Assembly: GCA_947374535.1 (NCBI GenBank)
Contig: CANCCJ010000004.1
Coordinates: forward strand, 1 to 64,000
Length of the DNA stretch: 64,000 nucleotides
Direction of reading: 5' to 3'
From: Comamonadaceae bacterium
GTDB taxonomy: Bacteria; Pseudomonadota; Gammaproteobacteria; Burkholderiales; Burkholderiaceae
This document shows, in pieces, positions 34,040 through 44,725 of the stretch (positions are counted from its first letter, which is position 1; each line of letters starts with the position of its first letter). The position numbers were made by a program, and so were the translations under genes. The notes below the pieces were generated by a model that did not search any database, had not been told where the DNA came from, and worked only from the letters and a program-made list of their open reading frames with translations.

Positions 34040-34772
34040 TGAGTTCGTCTGCGCGGGCTTGGGCTTTTTCGAAATCCAAGTCACCGCTGTAAATGGCGCG
34101 TCCGCAGATGACGCCTGCCACGCCGTCATCTTCCACGGCGCACAACTGTTCGATGTCGGCCATGTTGGACAAACCACCCGAGGCGATGATGGGGATAGAC
34201 ACCGCCTGTGCCAACTTGACGGTGGCATCAATATTGATGCCGCTGAGCATGCCGTCGCGACCGATGTCGGTGTAGATGATGGACTCGACGCCGTAGTCTT
34301 CAAACTTCTTGCCGAGGTCAGCCACTTCGTGGCCTGTGAGCTTGCTCCAACCGTCGGTCGCAACCTTGCCATCTTTGGCATCGAGGCCGACGATGATGTG
34401 GCCGCCAAAGGCGCTGCACGCATCGCGCAAAAAGCCTGGGTTCTTGACCGCAGCGGTGCCGATGATGACGTAGCGCAAGCCTGCGTCAATGTATTTTTCA
34501 ATCGTGTCAAGGTCACGAATGCCACCACCCAACTGCACAGGAATGTCGTGACCCACGGCTTTCAAAATGGCCTTGATGGCCGCTTTGTTTTGCGGCGTGC
34601 CAGCAAAAGCACCGTTCAAGTCCACCAAATGCAAGCGACGCGCGCCTTTGGCGACCCAGTTGAGCGCCATTTGCGCAGGGTCTTCGCCGAAGGTGGTGGA
34701 TTGCTCCATGTCGCCTTGTTTGAGGCGCACGCAATGTCCGTCTTTGAGGTCAATGGCAGGAATTAAATACAT
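34032..34772 (-). CDS. hisA: Phosphoribosylformimino-5-aminoimidazole carboxamide ribotide isomerase HisA
   Basis: A 246-residue TIM-barrel isomerase for the fourth step of histidine synthesis. [20 protein letters not shown] holds the first catalytic Asp, and [18 protein letters not shown] the second. [15 protein letters not shown] is the phosphate-binding strand. It is encoded 14 bases after hisH, and its stop overlaps the mutarotase start. Confidence 0.97.
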   Translation of the reverse strand: MYLIPAIDLKDGHCVRLKQGDMEQSTTFGEDPAQMALNWVAKGARRLHLVDLNGAFAGTPQNKAAIKAILKAVGHDIPVQLGGGIRDLDTIEKYIDAGLRYVIIGTAAVKNPGFLRDACSAFGGHIIVGLDAKDGKVATDGWSKLTGHEVADLGKKFEDYGVESIIYTDIGRDGMLSGINIDATVKLAQAVSIPIIASGGLSNMADIEQLCAVEDDGVAGVICGRAIYSGDLDFEKAQARADELNG

Positions 34773-34786
34773 GATGGCTTAGTGGT

Positions 34787-35437
34787 TCAAGGGTTCCAGT
34801 GCAGAAAGTTGCGAAACAGGGCCAAGCCATGTTCCGCGCTCTTTTCTGGGTGAAATTGTGTCGCAAAAATGTTGTCGCGTGCCACAGCGCATGTAAAAAG
34901 GCCGCCGTAGTCGGTTTGGGCCGCGCTGTGCGCTGAATTGGTGGGGCGCGCGTAAAAGCTGTGCACGAAGTAAAAGTAGCTGGCATCGGGAATGCCTTGC
35001 CACAGTGCGTGCGGCTGGGTTTGTAACACTTGGTTCCAACCCATTTGCGGCACATTGAAACGGCTGCCGTCGGCTTGCGTGCGGCCAGCCAAATCAAACT
35101 TCACCACCTCGCCGGGAATCAGGCCTAGGCCTGGCGTATCGCCTTCGGCGCTATGGTCGAGCATCATTTGCATGCCCACGCACACGCCGAACAAAGGCTT
35201 TTTGTCGGCGGCGTCCAACACCGCTTCGAGCAAGCCCGATTCGCGCAATTCGCGCATGCAGTCAGGCATCGCGCCTTGGCCGGGCAAGACCACACGGTGC
35301 GCGTCGCGCACCACTTGCGGGTCAGAGGTGACGATCACTTCAGCATGGTCCACCGCCGAGGCAGCGTGCATCACCGCTTGCGCCACAGAGCGCAAGTTGC
35401 CCATGCCGTAATCAACGACGGCGACTTGGTTATTCAT
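34787..35437 (-). CDS. hisH: Imidazole glycerol phosphate synthase glutaminase HisH
   Basis: A 216-residue class I glutamine amidotransferase that feeds ammonia to His[16 protein letters not shown] opens it. The nucleophile is in [11 protein letters not shown], and the His-Glu pair is in [12 protein letters not shown]. It lies between hisB and hisA. Confidence 0.97.
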   Translation of the reverse strand: MNNQVAVVDYGMGNLRSVAQAVMHAASAVDHAEVIVTSDPQVVRDAHRVVLPGQGAMPDCMRELRESGLLEAVLDAADKKPLFGVCVGMQMMLDHSAEGDTPGLGLIPGEVVKFDLAGRTQADGSRFNVPQMGWNQVLQTQPHALWQGIPDASYFYFVHSFYARPTNSAHSAAQTDYGGLFTCAVARDNIFATQFHPEKSAEHGLALFRNFLHWNP

Positions 35438-35449
35438 ACGCGCGAGGGA

Positions 35450-36055
35450 TCACAAGCTTCCCTTGGTGGATGGAATCATGCCGGCTGAGCGTGGGTCCAA
35501 TTCCAAAGCCGCACGCAAGGCGCGGGCGAAGGCTTTGAACACCGTCTCAGCTTGGTGGTGCGCGTTTTCGCCACGCAGGTTGTCGATGTGCAAGGTCACG
35601 AAGGCGTGGTTCACAAAACCTTGGAAAAACTCAAACGCCAACTGGCTGTCGAACTCGCCAATCATGCCGCTCTTGAACGGCACATGCATGATGAGGCCAG
35701 GGCGTCCCGAAAAGTCCACCACCACGCGACTGAGCGCTTCGTCGAGCGGCACGTAGGCGTGGCCGTAGCGGCGAATGCCTTTTTTGTCACCCACGGCTTT
35801 GGCAAAGGCTTGGCCCAAGGTGATGCCCACGTCTTCCACAGTGTGGTGGCCGTCGATGTGCAAATCGCCCTTCGCTTGAATGTCGAGGTCAATCAAACCA
35901 TGACGCGCAATTTGGTCGAGCATGTGGTCAAAGAAACCAATGCCAGTGGAGAGCTTGGATTGGCCCGTACCGTCAAGGTTGATCTTGACAGTGATTTGGG
36001 TCTCGGCCGTGTTGCGGCTGACTTCGGCAGTACGTGCTGCTGTTTGGGATGTCAT
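35450..36055 (-). CDS. hisB: Imidazoleglycerol-phosphate dehydratase HisB
   Basis: A 201-residue monofunctional dehydratase without the phosphatase domain of the enterobacterial enzyme. [17 protein letters not shown] and [17 protein letters not shown] supply the manganese-binding histidines, with a second set in [19 protein letters not shown]. The start overlaps the hisC stop by ATGA. Confidence 0.97.
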   Translation of the reverse strand: MTSQTAARTAEVSRNTAETQITVKINLDGTGQSKLSTGIGFFDHMLDQIARHGLIDLDIQAKGDLHIDGHHTVEDVGITLGQAFAKAVGDKKGIRRYGHAYVPLDEALSRVVVDFSGRPGLIMHVPFKSGMIGEFDSQLAFEFFQGFVNHAFVTLHIDNLRGENAHHQAETVFKAFARALRAALELDPRSAGMIPSTKGSL

Positions 36056-37194
36056 GTCGTGACTTTCGATGAAGAGAGAGCGGCTTGCAGGGCAGCCAAG
36101 AGTTGCTTGTTCTCGTCGGGCGTGCCAATGGTCAAACGCAAGCAGTTGGCAAGCAATGGGTGCATTTTAGAAACGTTCTTCACCAGCACTTTGTGGGCTT
36201 TCAGCACCTCAAAAGCACGGTTGGCGGCATCAGCATCGCCACTAAAACGCAACACCATCATGTTGGCTTTGCTGGCATAGGCCGTCACACCCGACATTTG
36301 CTGCAAGGTTTTGAGCATTGCCTCACGCTCAGCACGGATGATGGCCGCTTGCTCGGCAAACACATCGGCGTGCTCCAGCGCAAACAAGGCGCACTCGGCG
36401 TTGAGCACGCTCACGTTATAAGGCGGGCGCAGCTTGTCGATTTCATGGATGATCGCCGTAGGCGCCAGCATGTAACCCAAGCGAATGCCAGCCAAACCAA
36501 ACTTGGACAAGGTGCGCATCAGCAACACATGGGCATTGGCCGCTGGGTGTTGGCGAATTTCGTCGAGCCAGCTTTTGCTGGAAAAGGGTTGATACGCCTC
36601 GTCCATCACCACCAAGCCACCGTAAGCGCTGACCTGCGTGATGAGGCGGCGAATGGTGTCGGCGTCCCACAAATTGGCGGTGGGGTTGTTGGGGTAGGCG
36701 ATGTAAACAATGGCGGGCTCGTGCTGCGCGATGGCGTCAGACATGGCAGCTTCGTCCAACTCAAAATCGGACGTCAAAGGCACGGCGATGTATTGCAACC
36801 CTTGCAGCTTGGCACTCATGCCATACATCACAAAGCCGGGCTCTGGGGCCAATACTTTGGCCTGAACTGGGGCATTTGGCACAGCGCAAGCCATCGACAA
36901 CAACGAAATGAGTTCGTCCGAGCCGTTGCCCAACATCAAGCCTAAGCCCGCAGGCAGATCAACATAACGCGCCAGCGCGTTTTTCAGATCGTCAATGCGT
37001 GCGCCGGGGTAGCGGTTGACTTCCACCGCACCCAAACGCGCACCCAATTGGGCTTGCAATTCGGGCGAGAGTGTGAATGGGTTTTCCATCGCGTCGAGCT
37101 TGACCATGCCCGCCGAGTGCTGCACGGCGTAAGCATGCATGGCTTGAACGTCGGGTCGGATGAAACGCAATGCGTTCTTCGTCATTTGCGTCAT
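36052..37194 (-). CDS. hisC: Histidinol-phosphate aminotransferase HisC
   Basis: A 380-residue fold-type I PLP enzyme. [29 protein letters not shown] and [13 protein letters not shown] are typical, and the Schiff-base lysine lies in [18 protein letters not shown]. It converts imidazole acetol phosphate to histidinol phosphate. It begins one base after hisD and overlaps hisB. Confidence 0.96.
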   Translation of the reverse strand: MTQMTKNALRFIRPDVQAMHAYAVQHSAGMVKLDAMENPFTLSPELQAQLGARLGAVEVNRYPGARIDDLKNALARYVDLPAGLGLMLGNGSDELISLLSMACAVPNAPVQAKVLAPEPGFVMYGMSAKLQGLQYIAVPLTSDFELDEAAMSDAIAQHEPAIVYIAYPNNPTANLWDADTIRRLITQVSAYGGLVVMDEAYQPFSSKSWLDEIRQHPAANAHVLLMRTLSKFGLAGIRLGYMLAPTAIIHEIDKLRPPYNVSVLNAECALFALEHADVFAEQAAIIRAEREAMLKTLQQMSGVTAYASKANMMVLRFSGDADAANRAFEVLKAHKVLVKNVSKMHPLLANCLRLTIGTPDENKQLLAALQAALSSSKVTT

Positions 37195-37195
37195 G

Positions 37196-38509
37196 TCAGT
37201 CTTTCTTCAAACGGAACTCAGCCGCCATCGCGTGGGCTTGCAAGCCTTCGCCATAAGCCAACACAGCGGCAATCTTGCCCAGCGTTTGTGCGCCCTGCTC
37301 GCTCACTTCGATCAAGCTGCTGCGCTTTTGAAAGTCATACACGCCCAAGGGCGAGCTGAAACGCGCGGTGCCGCTGGTAGGCAACACGTGGTTGGGGCCC
37401 GCGCAGTAGTCACCCAAGCTTTCGCTGGTGAAAGCACCCAAGAAGATGGCGCCGGCGTGCTTGAGCAATGGCTCCCACGTGTGCGGCTCGTTGCTCGACA
37501 CCTCCAAGTGTTCGGGCGCAATGCGGTTGCTGATGGCGCAAGCCTCTTCCATGCTGCGGGTGTGGATGAGCACACCCCGACCATTGAGCGATTTTTCGAT
37601 GATGTCTTTGCGCGGCATTAGCGGCAACAAGCGATCAATCTCAGCTTGCACGCGGTCGATGTAAGCAGCATCGGGGCAAAGCAACACGCTTTGTGCCAAC
37701 TCGTCGTGCTCGGCCTGGCTGAACAAATCCATCGCCACCCAATCGGCGGGGGTGGAGCCATCGGCCAACACCAAAATTTCGCTGGGGCCGGCAATCATGT
37801 CGATGCCCACCGTGCCAAACACGCGGCGCTTGGCCGCGGCCACATAGGCGTTGCCAGGACCAGTGATTTTGTCGACCGCTGGGACCGTGGCTGTACCGTA
37901 AGCCAAGGCGGCTACGGCCTGTGCACCGCCAATGGTGAAGGCGCGGCTCACGCCTGCCACGTAGGCAGCGGCCAACACGAGCGGGTTCTTTTCGCCTTTA
38001 GGCGTAGGCACGACCATGATGATTTCTTCCACACCGGCAACGTGCGCGGGAATGGCGTTCATCAACACACTAGACGGATAAGCGGCTTTGCCACCGGGCA
38101 CGTAGATGCCCACGCGGTCGAGCGGCGTGACTTTTTGGCCGAGTAGCGTGCCATCGGCATCGCGGTAAGTCCAGCTTTCACCACTGGCTTTCTTTTGCGC
38201 CTCGTGGTAGCTGCGCACACGTGCAGCTGCGGCTTGCAAGGCGTCGCGTTGCTCGGCGGGCAAACCATCGAACGCGGCTTTGAGTTCTTTTTGCGTCAGC
38301 TCCAACGCGGCCATGTGGTCGGCCTTCAAACCGTCGAAGCGCTCGGTGTATTCGAGCACGGCGGCATCGCCACGCTTTTGCACGTCGGCCAAGATGTCGG
38401 CCACGCGTTGCTCGATGGCGGCGTCGGTATCGGCAGACCAATGCAGACGCGCTTTGAAATCTGCTTCAAAGGTGGGGCTGGTGGTCGAGAGACGAAGCGG
38501 TTTGGCCAT
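37196..38509 (-). CDS. hisD: Histidinol dehydrogenase HisD
   Basis: A 437-residue zinc and NAD enzyme for the last two steps of histidine synthesis. [49 protein letters not shown] and [15 protein letters not shown] are family signatures, and [18 protein letters not shown] lies near the C-terminus. It follows hisG by 26 bases. Confidence 0.97.
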   Translation of the reverse strand: MAKPLRLSTTSPTFEADFKARLHWSADTDAAIEQRVADILADVQKRGDAAVLEYTERFDGLKADHMAALELTQKELKAAFDGLPAEQRDALQAAAARVRSYHEAQKKASGESWTYRDADGTLLGQKVTPLDRVGIYVPGGKAAYPSSVLMNAIPAHVAGVEEIIMVVPTPKGEKNPLVLAAAYVAGVSRAFTIGGAQAVAALAYGTATVPAVDKITGPGNAYVAAAKRRVFGTVGIDMIAGPSEILVLADGSTPADWVAMDLFSQAEHDELAQSVLLCPDAAYIDRVQAEIDRLLPLMPRKDIIEKSLNGRGVLIHTRSMEEACAISNRIAPEHLEVSSNEPHTWEPLLKHAGAIFLGAFTSESLGDYCAGPNHVLPTSGTARFSSPLGVYDFQKRSSLIEVSEQGAQTLGKIAAVLAYGEGLQAHAMAAEFRLKKD

Positions 38510-38535
38510 CTTGTGTACGTGTGTGTTGTGGGAGG

Positions 38536-39213
38536 TTATTGGCCTGCAGACAAAGCGGCAGAGAAAGCGTCGATGATGCGGCGAATGTCGGCCTGCTTCA
38601 TCTTGAGTGCGGCTTGGTTGACCACCAAGCGCGAGCTGATGTCCATGATGCGCTCGACTTCTACCAAGTGGTTGGCTTTGAGCGTGTTGCCCGTAGACAC
38701 CAAGTCCACGATGGCATCGGCCAAGCCAGTGAGCGGGGCTAGCTCCATCGAGCCATACAGCTTGACCAAATCTACGTGTACGCCTTTGGTGGCGAAGAAG
38801 TCACGCGCAATGGTGGTGTACTTGGTCGCCACTTTCAAGCGCGCGCCTTGTTTGACCATCGCCGCGTAGTCGAAGTCCGAACGCACGGCCACGCTCATGC
38901 GGCATTTGGCGATTTGCAAATCGAGTGGTTGATACAGGCCCGCGGTGGCCACACCGCCCGCCACGCCACCGCCGTGCTCGATGAGGGTATCAAGACCCGT
39001 CACACCCAAATCAGCGCCACCATATTGCACATACGTGGGCACATCAGACGCACGCACCAACACCACGCGCACATGGGCGTGGTTGGTCGGCAAGATGAGC
39101 TTGCGAGATTTTTCTGGGTCTTCCAGCACCTCAATGCCAGCGGCTTTGAGCAGCGGCATGGTTTCGTCAAAGATGCGGCCCTTTGATAGTGCCAGCGTCA
39201 GCATGTTGTTCAT
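38536..39213 (-). CDS. hisG: ATP phosphoribosyltransferase HisG, short form
   Basis: A 225-residue catalytic subunit of the first, feedback-controlled step of histidine synthesis. [18 protein letters not shown] opens it, and [19 protein letters not shown] is the PRPP-binding loop. It lacks the C-terminal regulatory domain of the long form, so it should need HisZ as partner; no hisZ is in this window. It overlaps murA by ATGA, linking histidine and cell-wall genes in one transcript. Confidence 0.96.
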   Translation of the reverse strand: MNNMLTLALSKGRIFDETMPLLKAAGIEVLEDPEKSRKLILPTNHAHVRVVLVRASDVPTYVQYGGADLGVTGLDTLIEHGGGVAGGVATAGLYQPLDLQIAKCRMSVAVRSDFDYAAMVKQGARLKVATKYTTIARDFFATKGVHVDLVKLYGSMELAPLTGLADAIVDLVSTGNTLKANHLVEVERIMDISSRLVVNQAALKMKQADIRRIIDAFSAALSAGQ

Positions 39214-40487
39214 TTCACTCTTTCGATATCTGCACCAATGGCGCGCAGCTTGGCTTCCATCTTGTCGTAGCCACGGTCCAAGTGATAGATGCGATCCACC
39301 AGAGTTTCACCATCGGCCACCAAACCTGCAATCACAAGTGAGGCAGAGGCGCGCAAGTCGGTGGCCATGACGGTCGCGCCGGAGAGCTTTTGCACGCCTT
39401 CGAGTACCGCGACTTTGCCGTCAATTTGGATGTGTGCACCCAAGCGCACCAACTCGTTGACGTGCATGAAGCGGTTTTCAAAAATCGTTTCGGTCACCTT
39501 CGAAGCGCCCTTGGCTATCGCGTTCAACACCATGAACTGCGCTTGCATGTCGGTGGGAAAGCCAGGGTATTCGGTGGTGCGGAAGTTTTGCGCCTTGAGG
39601 TGCTCGAACGCGGGCGCCGTGCCTTGAATGCGAATACCTTCTTCATTGGCAGTAACAGTGGCCCCAGCATCACGCAGCTTGTCGATGACCGCGTCCAAAT
39701 GATCGGCACGGGCATGGCGCAAAAACACATCGCCGCCCGTGGCAGCCACCGCACACAAGAAGGTGCCGGCTTCAATGCGGTCGGCCACCACTTTGTGGGT
39801 GCATCCATGCAAACGCGCCACACCTTGAATGTGAATGCGGCTGGTGCCATGGCCTTCAATCTTGGCACCCATGGCAATGAGCATTTCGGCCAAGTCTGGA
39901 ATCTCTGGTTCTTGCGCGGCGTTTTCGAGCACGGTTTCACCCTCGGCCAAAGCCGCAGCCATCAAGAAGTTTTCGGTTCCAGTGACGGTCACCATGTCGG
40001 TAGCAATGCGTGCGCCTTTGAGGCGCGTGCGACCACCGCCCAATTTGGCGACCATGTAACCGTGCTCCACTTCAATCTCGGCACCCATGGCTTGCAAGCC
40101 TTTCAAGTGCTGATCCACAGGGCGCGAACCAATGGCGCAGCCGCCGGGCAACGACACCTTGGCGTGGCCAAAGCGAGCCAACAAGGGGCCAAGCGCCAAA
40201 ACTGACGCACGCATGGTTTTCACCAGCTCATAGGGCGCCTCGGGGTTGTTCAAACCACCAGCATCCAAGCTGACTGTGCCGTTCTCTGCGCGCTCGGCGG
40301 TGACGCCCATGTTGCGGATGAGTTTGAGCATGGTGGCCACGTCTTGCAGCTGCGGCACGTTGTGCAAGGTCACGGGCTGGTCGGTCAACAGGGCTGCACA
40401 CAGCTCGGGCAGCGCGGCATTCTTAGCGCCAGAAATCAGCACTTCACCGTTGAGGGTGCGACCACCGCGAACGAGTAATTTATCCAT
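39210..40487 (-). CDS. murA: UDP-N-acetylglucosamine 1-carboxyvinyltransferase MurA
   Basis: A 425-residue enzyme for the first committed step of peptidoglycan synthesis. The two-lobed fold starts with [20 protein letters not shown]. The catalytic cysteine that binds phosphoenolpyruvate and fosfomycin is in [29 protein letters not shown] and [15 protein letters not shown] are family signatures. It follows the BolA-like gene by eight bases. Confidence 0.97.
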   Translation of the reverse strand: MDKLLVRGGRTLNGEVLISGAKNAALPELCAALLTDQPVTLHNVPQLQDVATMLKLIRNMGVTAERAENGTVSLDAGGLNNPEAPYELVKTMRASVLALGPLLARFGHAKVSLPGGCAIGSRPVDQHLKGLQAMGAEIEVEHGYMVAKLGGGRTRLKGARIATDMVTVTGTENFLMAAALAEGETVLENAAQEPEIPDLAEMLIAMGAKIEGHGTSRIHIQGVARLHGCTHKVVADRIEAGTFLCAVAATGGDVFLRHARADHLDAVIDKLRDAGATVTANEEGIRIQGTAPAFEHLKAQNFRTTEYPGFPTDMQAQFMVLNAIAKGASKVTETIFENRFMHVNELVRLGAHIQIDGKVAVLEGVQKLSGATVMATDLRASASLVIAGLVADGETLVDRIYHLDRGYDKMEAKLRAIGADIERVK

Positions 40488-40495
40488 AGGGTTTC

Positions 40496-40741
40496 TTAAG
40501 CTTTAGGCGCGACTTGCCATTCGGCAGGCGTGTAGGTTTTCATGGACAAAGCGTGCACTTCGTCTGTTTTGATTTTTTCACCCAAGGTGGCGTACACCTG
40601 CTGGTGGCGCTGAATGAGGCGCTTGCCTTCAAACTCAGCCGACACCAAAGTGGCGTACCAATGACGGCCATCGCCCTCAACGTGCAAATGCTCGCAGGGC
40701 AGGCCTGCGGCGATGATGGCTTGTAGTTCTTCTGCAGTCAT
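40496..40741 (-). CDS. ibaG: BolA-family protein IbaG
   Basis: An 81-residue BolA-like protein with the small alpha/beta fold: [40 protein letters not shown] and [11 protein letters not shown]. The conserved histidine in VHALS and the murA-adjacent location match IbaG, which partners with monothiol glutaredoxins in iron-sulfur handling. It lies between the ABC permease and murA. Confidence 0.9.
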   Translation of the reverse strand: MTAEELQAIIAAGLPCEHLHVEGDGRHWYATLVSAEFEGKRLIQRHQQVYATLGEKIKTDEVHALSMKTYTPAEWQVAPKA

Positions 40742-40751
40742 TTAAAAACCT

Positions 40752-41534
40752 TCATCCTCGAATCTTGTAACCGGTGCGCAGCAAATGCAGCGCCAAAGCC
40801 GACACCAAACACAGCGACACCCCCACCACACCCAAGCTCAACCAAGGCGACACATCACTTTGGCCAAAGAAGCCGAAGCGAAAACCGTCAATCATGTAGA
40901 AGAAGGGGTTGAGGTGGCTCGCGCTTTGCCAGAAGCTGGGCAGTGAGTGAATGGAATAAAACACGCCGCTCAAAAACGTCATCGGCATGATGATGAAGTT
41001 TTGGAAAGCGGCCATTTGGTCAAACTTGTCGGCCCACAAGCCGGCGATCAAACCGAGCGAGCCGAGCATGAGTGCGCCGAGCACCGCAAATGTGATGGCC
41101 CACAAGGGTTCCAGGGGCATCAGCGAGAAATTCAACACCGACGACTGCCACACAAACAGCACACCCGCCAGCATTACACCCATACCCACCACGAGGCCGC
41201 GCACCATGGCCGACAAGGCGTAGGCAAAAAACCAACTCCAGTGCGACAGCGGCGTGAGCAACAAGAACACCAAATTGCCCATGATCTTGCTTTGCACCAT
41301 CGACGACGAGCTGTTGGCAAACGCGTTTTGCAACACGCTCATCATCACCAAACCCGGAATCAAAAATGCGGTGTAGCTCACACCGTCGTACACCTGCACA
41401 TGCGCTTCGAGCACATGGCCAAAAATCATCAGGTACATCACCGCCGTCAACACGGGTGCCGCCACCGTTTGGAAACCGACTTTCCAAAAACGCAGCACCT
41501 CTTTGTAAAACAACATCGTCCAGCCGGTCATCAT
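40752..41534 (-). CDS. ABC-2 type transporter permease (YadH-like)
   Basis: A 260-residue permease with six membrane helices. TVAAPVLTAVMYLMIFGHVL, LIPGLVMMSVLQNAFANSS and MTFLSGVFYSIHSLPSFWQ are typical of the ABC-2/YadH exporters. Its start overlaps the ATPase gene by four bases. The substrate is unknown; the position next to the mla genes suggests envelope function but does not prove it. Confidence 0.93.
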   Translation of the reverse strand: MMTGWTMLFYKEVLRFWKVGFQTVAAPVLTAVMYLMIFGHVLEAHVQVYDGVSYTAFLIPGLVMMSVLQNAFANSSSSMVQSKIMGNLVFLLLTPLSHWSWFFAYALSAMVRGLVVGMGVMLAGVLFVWQSSVLNFSLMPLEPLWAITFAVLGALMLGSLGLIAGLWADKFDQMAAFQNFIIMPMTFLSGVFYSIHSLPSFWQSASHLNPFFYMIDGFRFGFFGQSDVSPWLSLGVVGVSLCLVSALALHLLRTGYKIRG

Positions 41535-42448
41535 GCTTTCACCTCTTCGTGTTGGTGCATCACATCGAGGAACACATCTTCCAAATCGGCTTTGCGAATT
41601 TCTACATCTTGCGCATGCAACCCAGCTTCGCGCACGGCGCCGAGGTAACGCTCAATTTCCAAAGCGTCATGCGCTGGGAACTGCACGATGCGGCCAGTCA
41701 CACGCGCCTTGGCGGCGAGTGCGGGGGGTAACTCTGCATCCAGCTTGAAACGCAACACATTGCTGGACGCGGCTTTGAGCAATTCAGTGGTGCTGTCGAG
41801 CGCCACCACTTTGCCGCTTTTGAGCATGGCGATGCGGTTACACAAAGCCTCGGCTTCTTCTAAGTAATGCGTGGTCAGCAACACGGTGCTGCCCTCTCGG
41901 TTGAGTTTGGCGATGAACTGCCACAAGGTTTGGCGCAACTCCACGTCCACGCCGGCGGTCGGCTCATCCAAGACGATGACGGGTGGCTTGTGCACCAAAG
42001 CCTGCGCCACCAGCATGCGGCGCTTCATACCACCCGAGAGTTGGCGCATGTTGTGATTGGCCTTGTCGGCAAGACCAAGGCTGTGCAACAACTCGTCAAT
42101 CCAGTCGTCGTTGTGTTTCACGCCAAAGTAGCCCGACTGAAACTTCAAGGCTTCGCGCACATTGAAGAAGGGGTCAAACACCAGCTCTTGCGGCACCACG
42201 CCCAGCATTCGGCGAGCTTGGGCTGATTGGGTCGCCACATTCACGCCACGCACCAGCACCGCACCGGAAGTGGCCTGAGCCAATCCAGCCAAGATGCTGA
42301 TGAGGGTGGTTTTGCCAGCGCCGTTGGGGCCTAAGAGCCCGAAAAACTCACCGTCTTGAATGTCAAAACGCACGCCAGCGAGCGCCTGAAACGGACCTCG
42401 GGCGGTTTGGAAGGTTTTGGAAACGGATTGAAAAGAAATAGCAGACAT
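41531..42448 (-). CDS. ABC transporter ATPase (YadG-like)
   Basis: A 305-residue ATPase. Walker A is GPNGAGKTT, the signature LSGGMKRR, Walker B VIVLDEPTAGVD, and the switch histidine lies in LLTTHYLEEAE. The C-terminal 90 residues form the extension seen in DrrA/YadG-type exporters. It pairs with the following permease and follows the mla operon. Confidence 0.95.
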   Translation of the reverse strand: MSAISFQSVSKTFQTARGPFQALAGVRFDIQDGEFFGLLGPNGAGKTTLISILAGLAQATSGAVLVRGVNVATQSAQARRMLGVVPQELVFDPFFNVREALKFQSGYFGVKHNDDWIDELLHSLGLADKANHNMRQLSGGMKRRMLVAQALVHKPPVIVLDEPTAGVDVELRQTLWQFIAKLNREGSTVLLTTHYLEEAEALCNRIAMLKSGKVVALDSTTELLKAASSNVLRFKLDAELPPALAAKARVTGRIVQFPAHDALEIERYLGAVREAGLHAQDVEIRKADLEDVFLDVMHQHEEVKA

Positions 42449-42522
42449 GGATAGCCCTTGATTTTAAGGCTTTACCAATGCCCATATTTGATGGCCCCCA
42501 GTTGGGGCGCCAACGGCACGTT

Positions 42523-42810
42523 TCAGTGGAGCAAGGCGCTCAGGCCATAGACCTTGGCCAAAGCTTGCGCACGCTGTGGCAAGCCCATGACGCGCAACTG
42601 TGCGCCTTTAGACAAAACAGCTCGGCGGCAGGCCAGAACCACGGCCAAGGCGGACGAATCAAACTGCGTCAGGGCGGAGGCATCCAACACCGCCTCGCCA
42701 CCTTGGGCCAGCTGCGCGGTCAAAGACTTCACCAAGCCATCCGCCACAGATTGGGCTTGCGCCTGCATCACGACAGCTGGCAGCGCAAAGGCGGTTTGAG
42801 TGACGTTCAT
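42523..42810 (-). CDS. mlaB: STAS-domain protein MlaB
   Basis: A 95-residue STAS protein. VLDASALTQFDSSALAVVLA is the signature loop and helix with the conserved Asp-Ser pair. In the MlaFEDB complex MlaB binds and stabilises the ATPase MlaF. It starts three bases after mlaC. Confidence 0.88.
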   Translation of the reverse strand: MNVTQTAFALPAVVMQAQAQSVADGLVKSLTAQLAQGGEAVLDASALTQFDSSALAVVLACRRAVLSKGAQLRVMGLPQRAQALAKVYGLSALLH

Positions 42811-42813
42811 GGC

Positions 42814-43458
42814 TTACTTGGCAGCGCGTGCATTGATTTTGTTGCGATCGCTCAAGCTGGCAATCAATCCGTCCACGCCTTTGGCGTTGATTTCTTGAGC
42901 GAACTGGCTGCGGTAGTTTTCAACCAACCAAATGCCCATGACGTTCATGTTGTACACCTTCCAGCCTGCGCCGTCGGCAGACTTCTCTACGCGGTAATCC
43001 AGCTGAATGGGCTCGCCCTTGCCACGCACCTCGGTGCGCACCAAGACTTCTTTGTCGTCAGCTGCCGCACGCAGAGGTTTGACCACAATGCTTTGGTCAT
43101 TCACTTGACCCAAAGCGCCTGCATAGGTGCGAACCAGCAAAATTTTGAACTCTTCTTGCAACCGCTTTTGTTGCTCAGGCGTAGCTTGGCGCCAAGTTGG
43201 CCCCACTGCAGAGGCGGTCATGCGCAAGAAGTTGACATTGGGCATGACGCGCTGATCCACCAAGGTGATGATCTTGTTCACGTCTCCGCTGTGGATGGAC
43301 TTGTCTGCTTTGATCGATTCCAAAATATCGCCTGAGACGCGCTTGATGAATACATCAGCGGATTCTTCGGAAGCGCACACAGCACTGCCCATGCCCAGTG
43401 CAAAAGCGACACCGAAGGTCAACACAGAGAGCGTGCGACGTGACAAAAAACGGTTCAT
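42814..43458 (-). CDS. mlaC: Periplasmic phospholipid carrier MlaC
   Basis: A 214-residue protein. The start at 43458 (MNRFLSRRTLSVL) is preferred because GGAG lies nine bases upstream and gives a proper signal peptide ending at VCA; a longer frame adds eight residues. The Ttg2/MlaC fold has NKIITLVDQRVMPNVNFLRM and MNVMGIWLVENYRSQF. It shuttles lipids between MlaA at the outer membrane and MlaFEDB. Confidence 0.94.
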   Translation of the reverse strand: MNRFLSRRTLSVLTFGVAFALGMGSAVCASEESADVFIKRVSGDILESIKADKSIHSGDVNKIITLVDQRVMPNVNFLRMTASAVGPTWRQATPEQQKRLQEEFKILLVRTYAGALGQVNDQSIVVKPLRAAADDKEVLVRTEVRGKGEPIQLDYRVEKSADGAGWKVYNMNVMGIWLVENYRSQFAQEINAKGVDGLIASLSDRNKINARAAK

Positions 43459-43478
43459 GATTTCAGACTCCAAGGGAT

Positions 43479-44234
43479 TCAATTATTCTTTAACGCAGGC
43501 TCTGCACTCGGGTCAGGCAACTGCTCTTCGTCTGGTGGATTGCCGTCGTAGATCTGATTGCGTCGGTATTGCAAGTACGAGTCACGCGTGAAACTGTACT
43601 TATCCAGCGCCGCGCCGGTCAACAAATCGCTGGTTTGTAGCAAGCTTGCACGCTTGTCCACGATGCGCGTCACAGTTGCCACGTTGCGTTCAGCCACCAC
43701 ATCATGCTTGTTGACAAAGTCTGTCGAATATTCCAACGGCACCATGGACGCATCGCGAACGGTGGAAGAACCCAAGACAGGCAACACCAGATAAGGGCCA
43801 TTGGGCACCCCCCAGTAACCCAAGGTTTGACCAAAGTCTTCAGGGTGGCGTTCTAAGCCAATCGGTGTCGCCACGTCAAAGATACCGTAGATGCCCACCG
43901 TGGTGTTCACCACCACGCGCATCAGCGACTCAGCCGTTTGACGGCCTTTGAGTTGCAGGCCGTTGTTGAGCGTTGAAAAAACATCTGACAAGTTACGAAA
44001 GAAATTGCCAACGCCGGTTTGTACAGGCTGAGGCGTGTAGTCGTGATAGCCAACAGCGACGGGTTTGAACACGTTGTCATCCAAGGCATCATTGAATCGC
44101 GTGATGCTCCGGTTCATCGGCTCCAGCGGGTCTTTGGGGTTGGTATTTGGACCGGTTGCGCACCCGGTGCTCAGCACCGTCAACGCCACCAGCGCCACGC
44201 CCATGCCCCAACGCTTCAAGGAAGTACGCATCAT
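43479..44234 (-). CDS. mlaA: Outer-membrane lipoprotein MlaA (VacJ)
   Basis: A 251-residue lipoprotein with an LSTGC lipobox. DPLEPMNRSITRFNDALDDN is the family hallmark, followed by LKGRQTAESLMRVVVNTTVG and EDFGQTLGYWGVPNGPYLVLPVLG. It removes misplaced phospholipids from the outer leaflet. Having mlaA inside the mla operon is usual for betaproteobacteria, unlike E. coli. It overlaps mlaD by four bases. Confidence 0.96.
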   Translation of the reverse strand: MMRTSLKRWGMGVALVALTVLSTGCATGPNTNPKDPLEPMNRSITRFNDALDDNVFKPVAVGYHDYTPQPVQTGVGNFFRNLSDVFSTLNNGLQLKGRQTAESLMRVVVNTTVGIYGIFDVATPIGLERHPEDFGQTLGYWGVPNGPYLVLPVLGSSTVRDASMVPLEYSTDFVNKHDVVAERNVATVTRIVDKRASLLQTSDLLTGAALDKYSFTRDSYLQYRRNQIYDGNPPDEEQLPDPSAEPALKNN

Positions 44235-44710
44235 TTGCCGCCTTTCTCAGGCGTTGGCTCTGCAGCTTTGTTGAACAAAAATTGGCTGATCAAGTTTTCC
44301 AACACCACCGCCGATTGGGTGGATTGAATGCGGTCACCGGCAGCCAAATTGTCAGCCTCTGAGCCAGCCTCGATGCCAATGTATTGCTCACCCAACAAGC
44401 CGCTGGTAAGAATTTTGAGCGAACTGTCTTTGGGAAATTGGTAACGGCTTTCGATGCTCATGGTCACTGTGGCTTGGAAAGTTTTGTCGTCAAACGTGAC
44501 GGACTCAACACGCCCCACCACCACGCCAGCGCTTTTGACAGCCGCTTGTCGCTTCAAGCCACCGATGTTGTCAAAACGCCCCGTCACGGCATACGTGGAC
44601 TGGAAATTCAAGGTCAACAAATTGGCTGATTTCAAAGCCAAAAACAAAACAGCAGCCGCGCCCAAGAGCACAAACAAACCGACCCACACATCATTTTTGG
44701 AGCGTTGCAT
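44231..44710 (-). CDS. mlaD: MCE-domain lipid transport protein MlaD
   Basis: A 159-residue protein: one N-terminal membrane helix (VWVGLFVLLGAAAVLFLAL), then a single MCE domain (YAVTGRFDNIGGLKRQAAVK, VGRVESVTFDD, SGLLGEQYIGIEAG). It forms the hexameric ring of the MlaFEDB complex. It lies between mlaE and mlaA. Confidence 0.95.
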   Translation of the reverse strand: MQRSKNDVWVGLFVLLGAAAVLFLALKSANLLTLNFQSTYAVTGRFDNIGGLKRQAAVKSAGVVVGRVESVTFDDKTFQATVTMSIESRYQFPKDSSLKILTSGLLGEQYIGIEAGSEADNLAAGDRIQSTQSAVVLENLISQFLFNKAAEPTPEKGGK

Positions 44711-44725
44711 AGCTTCCTCGATTCA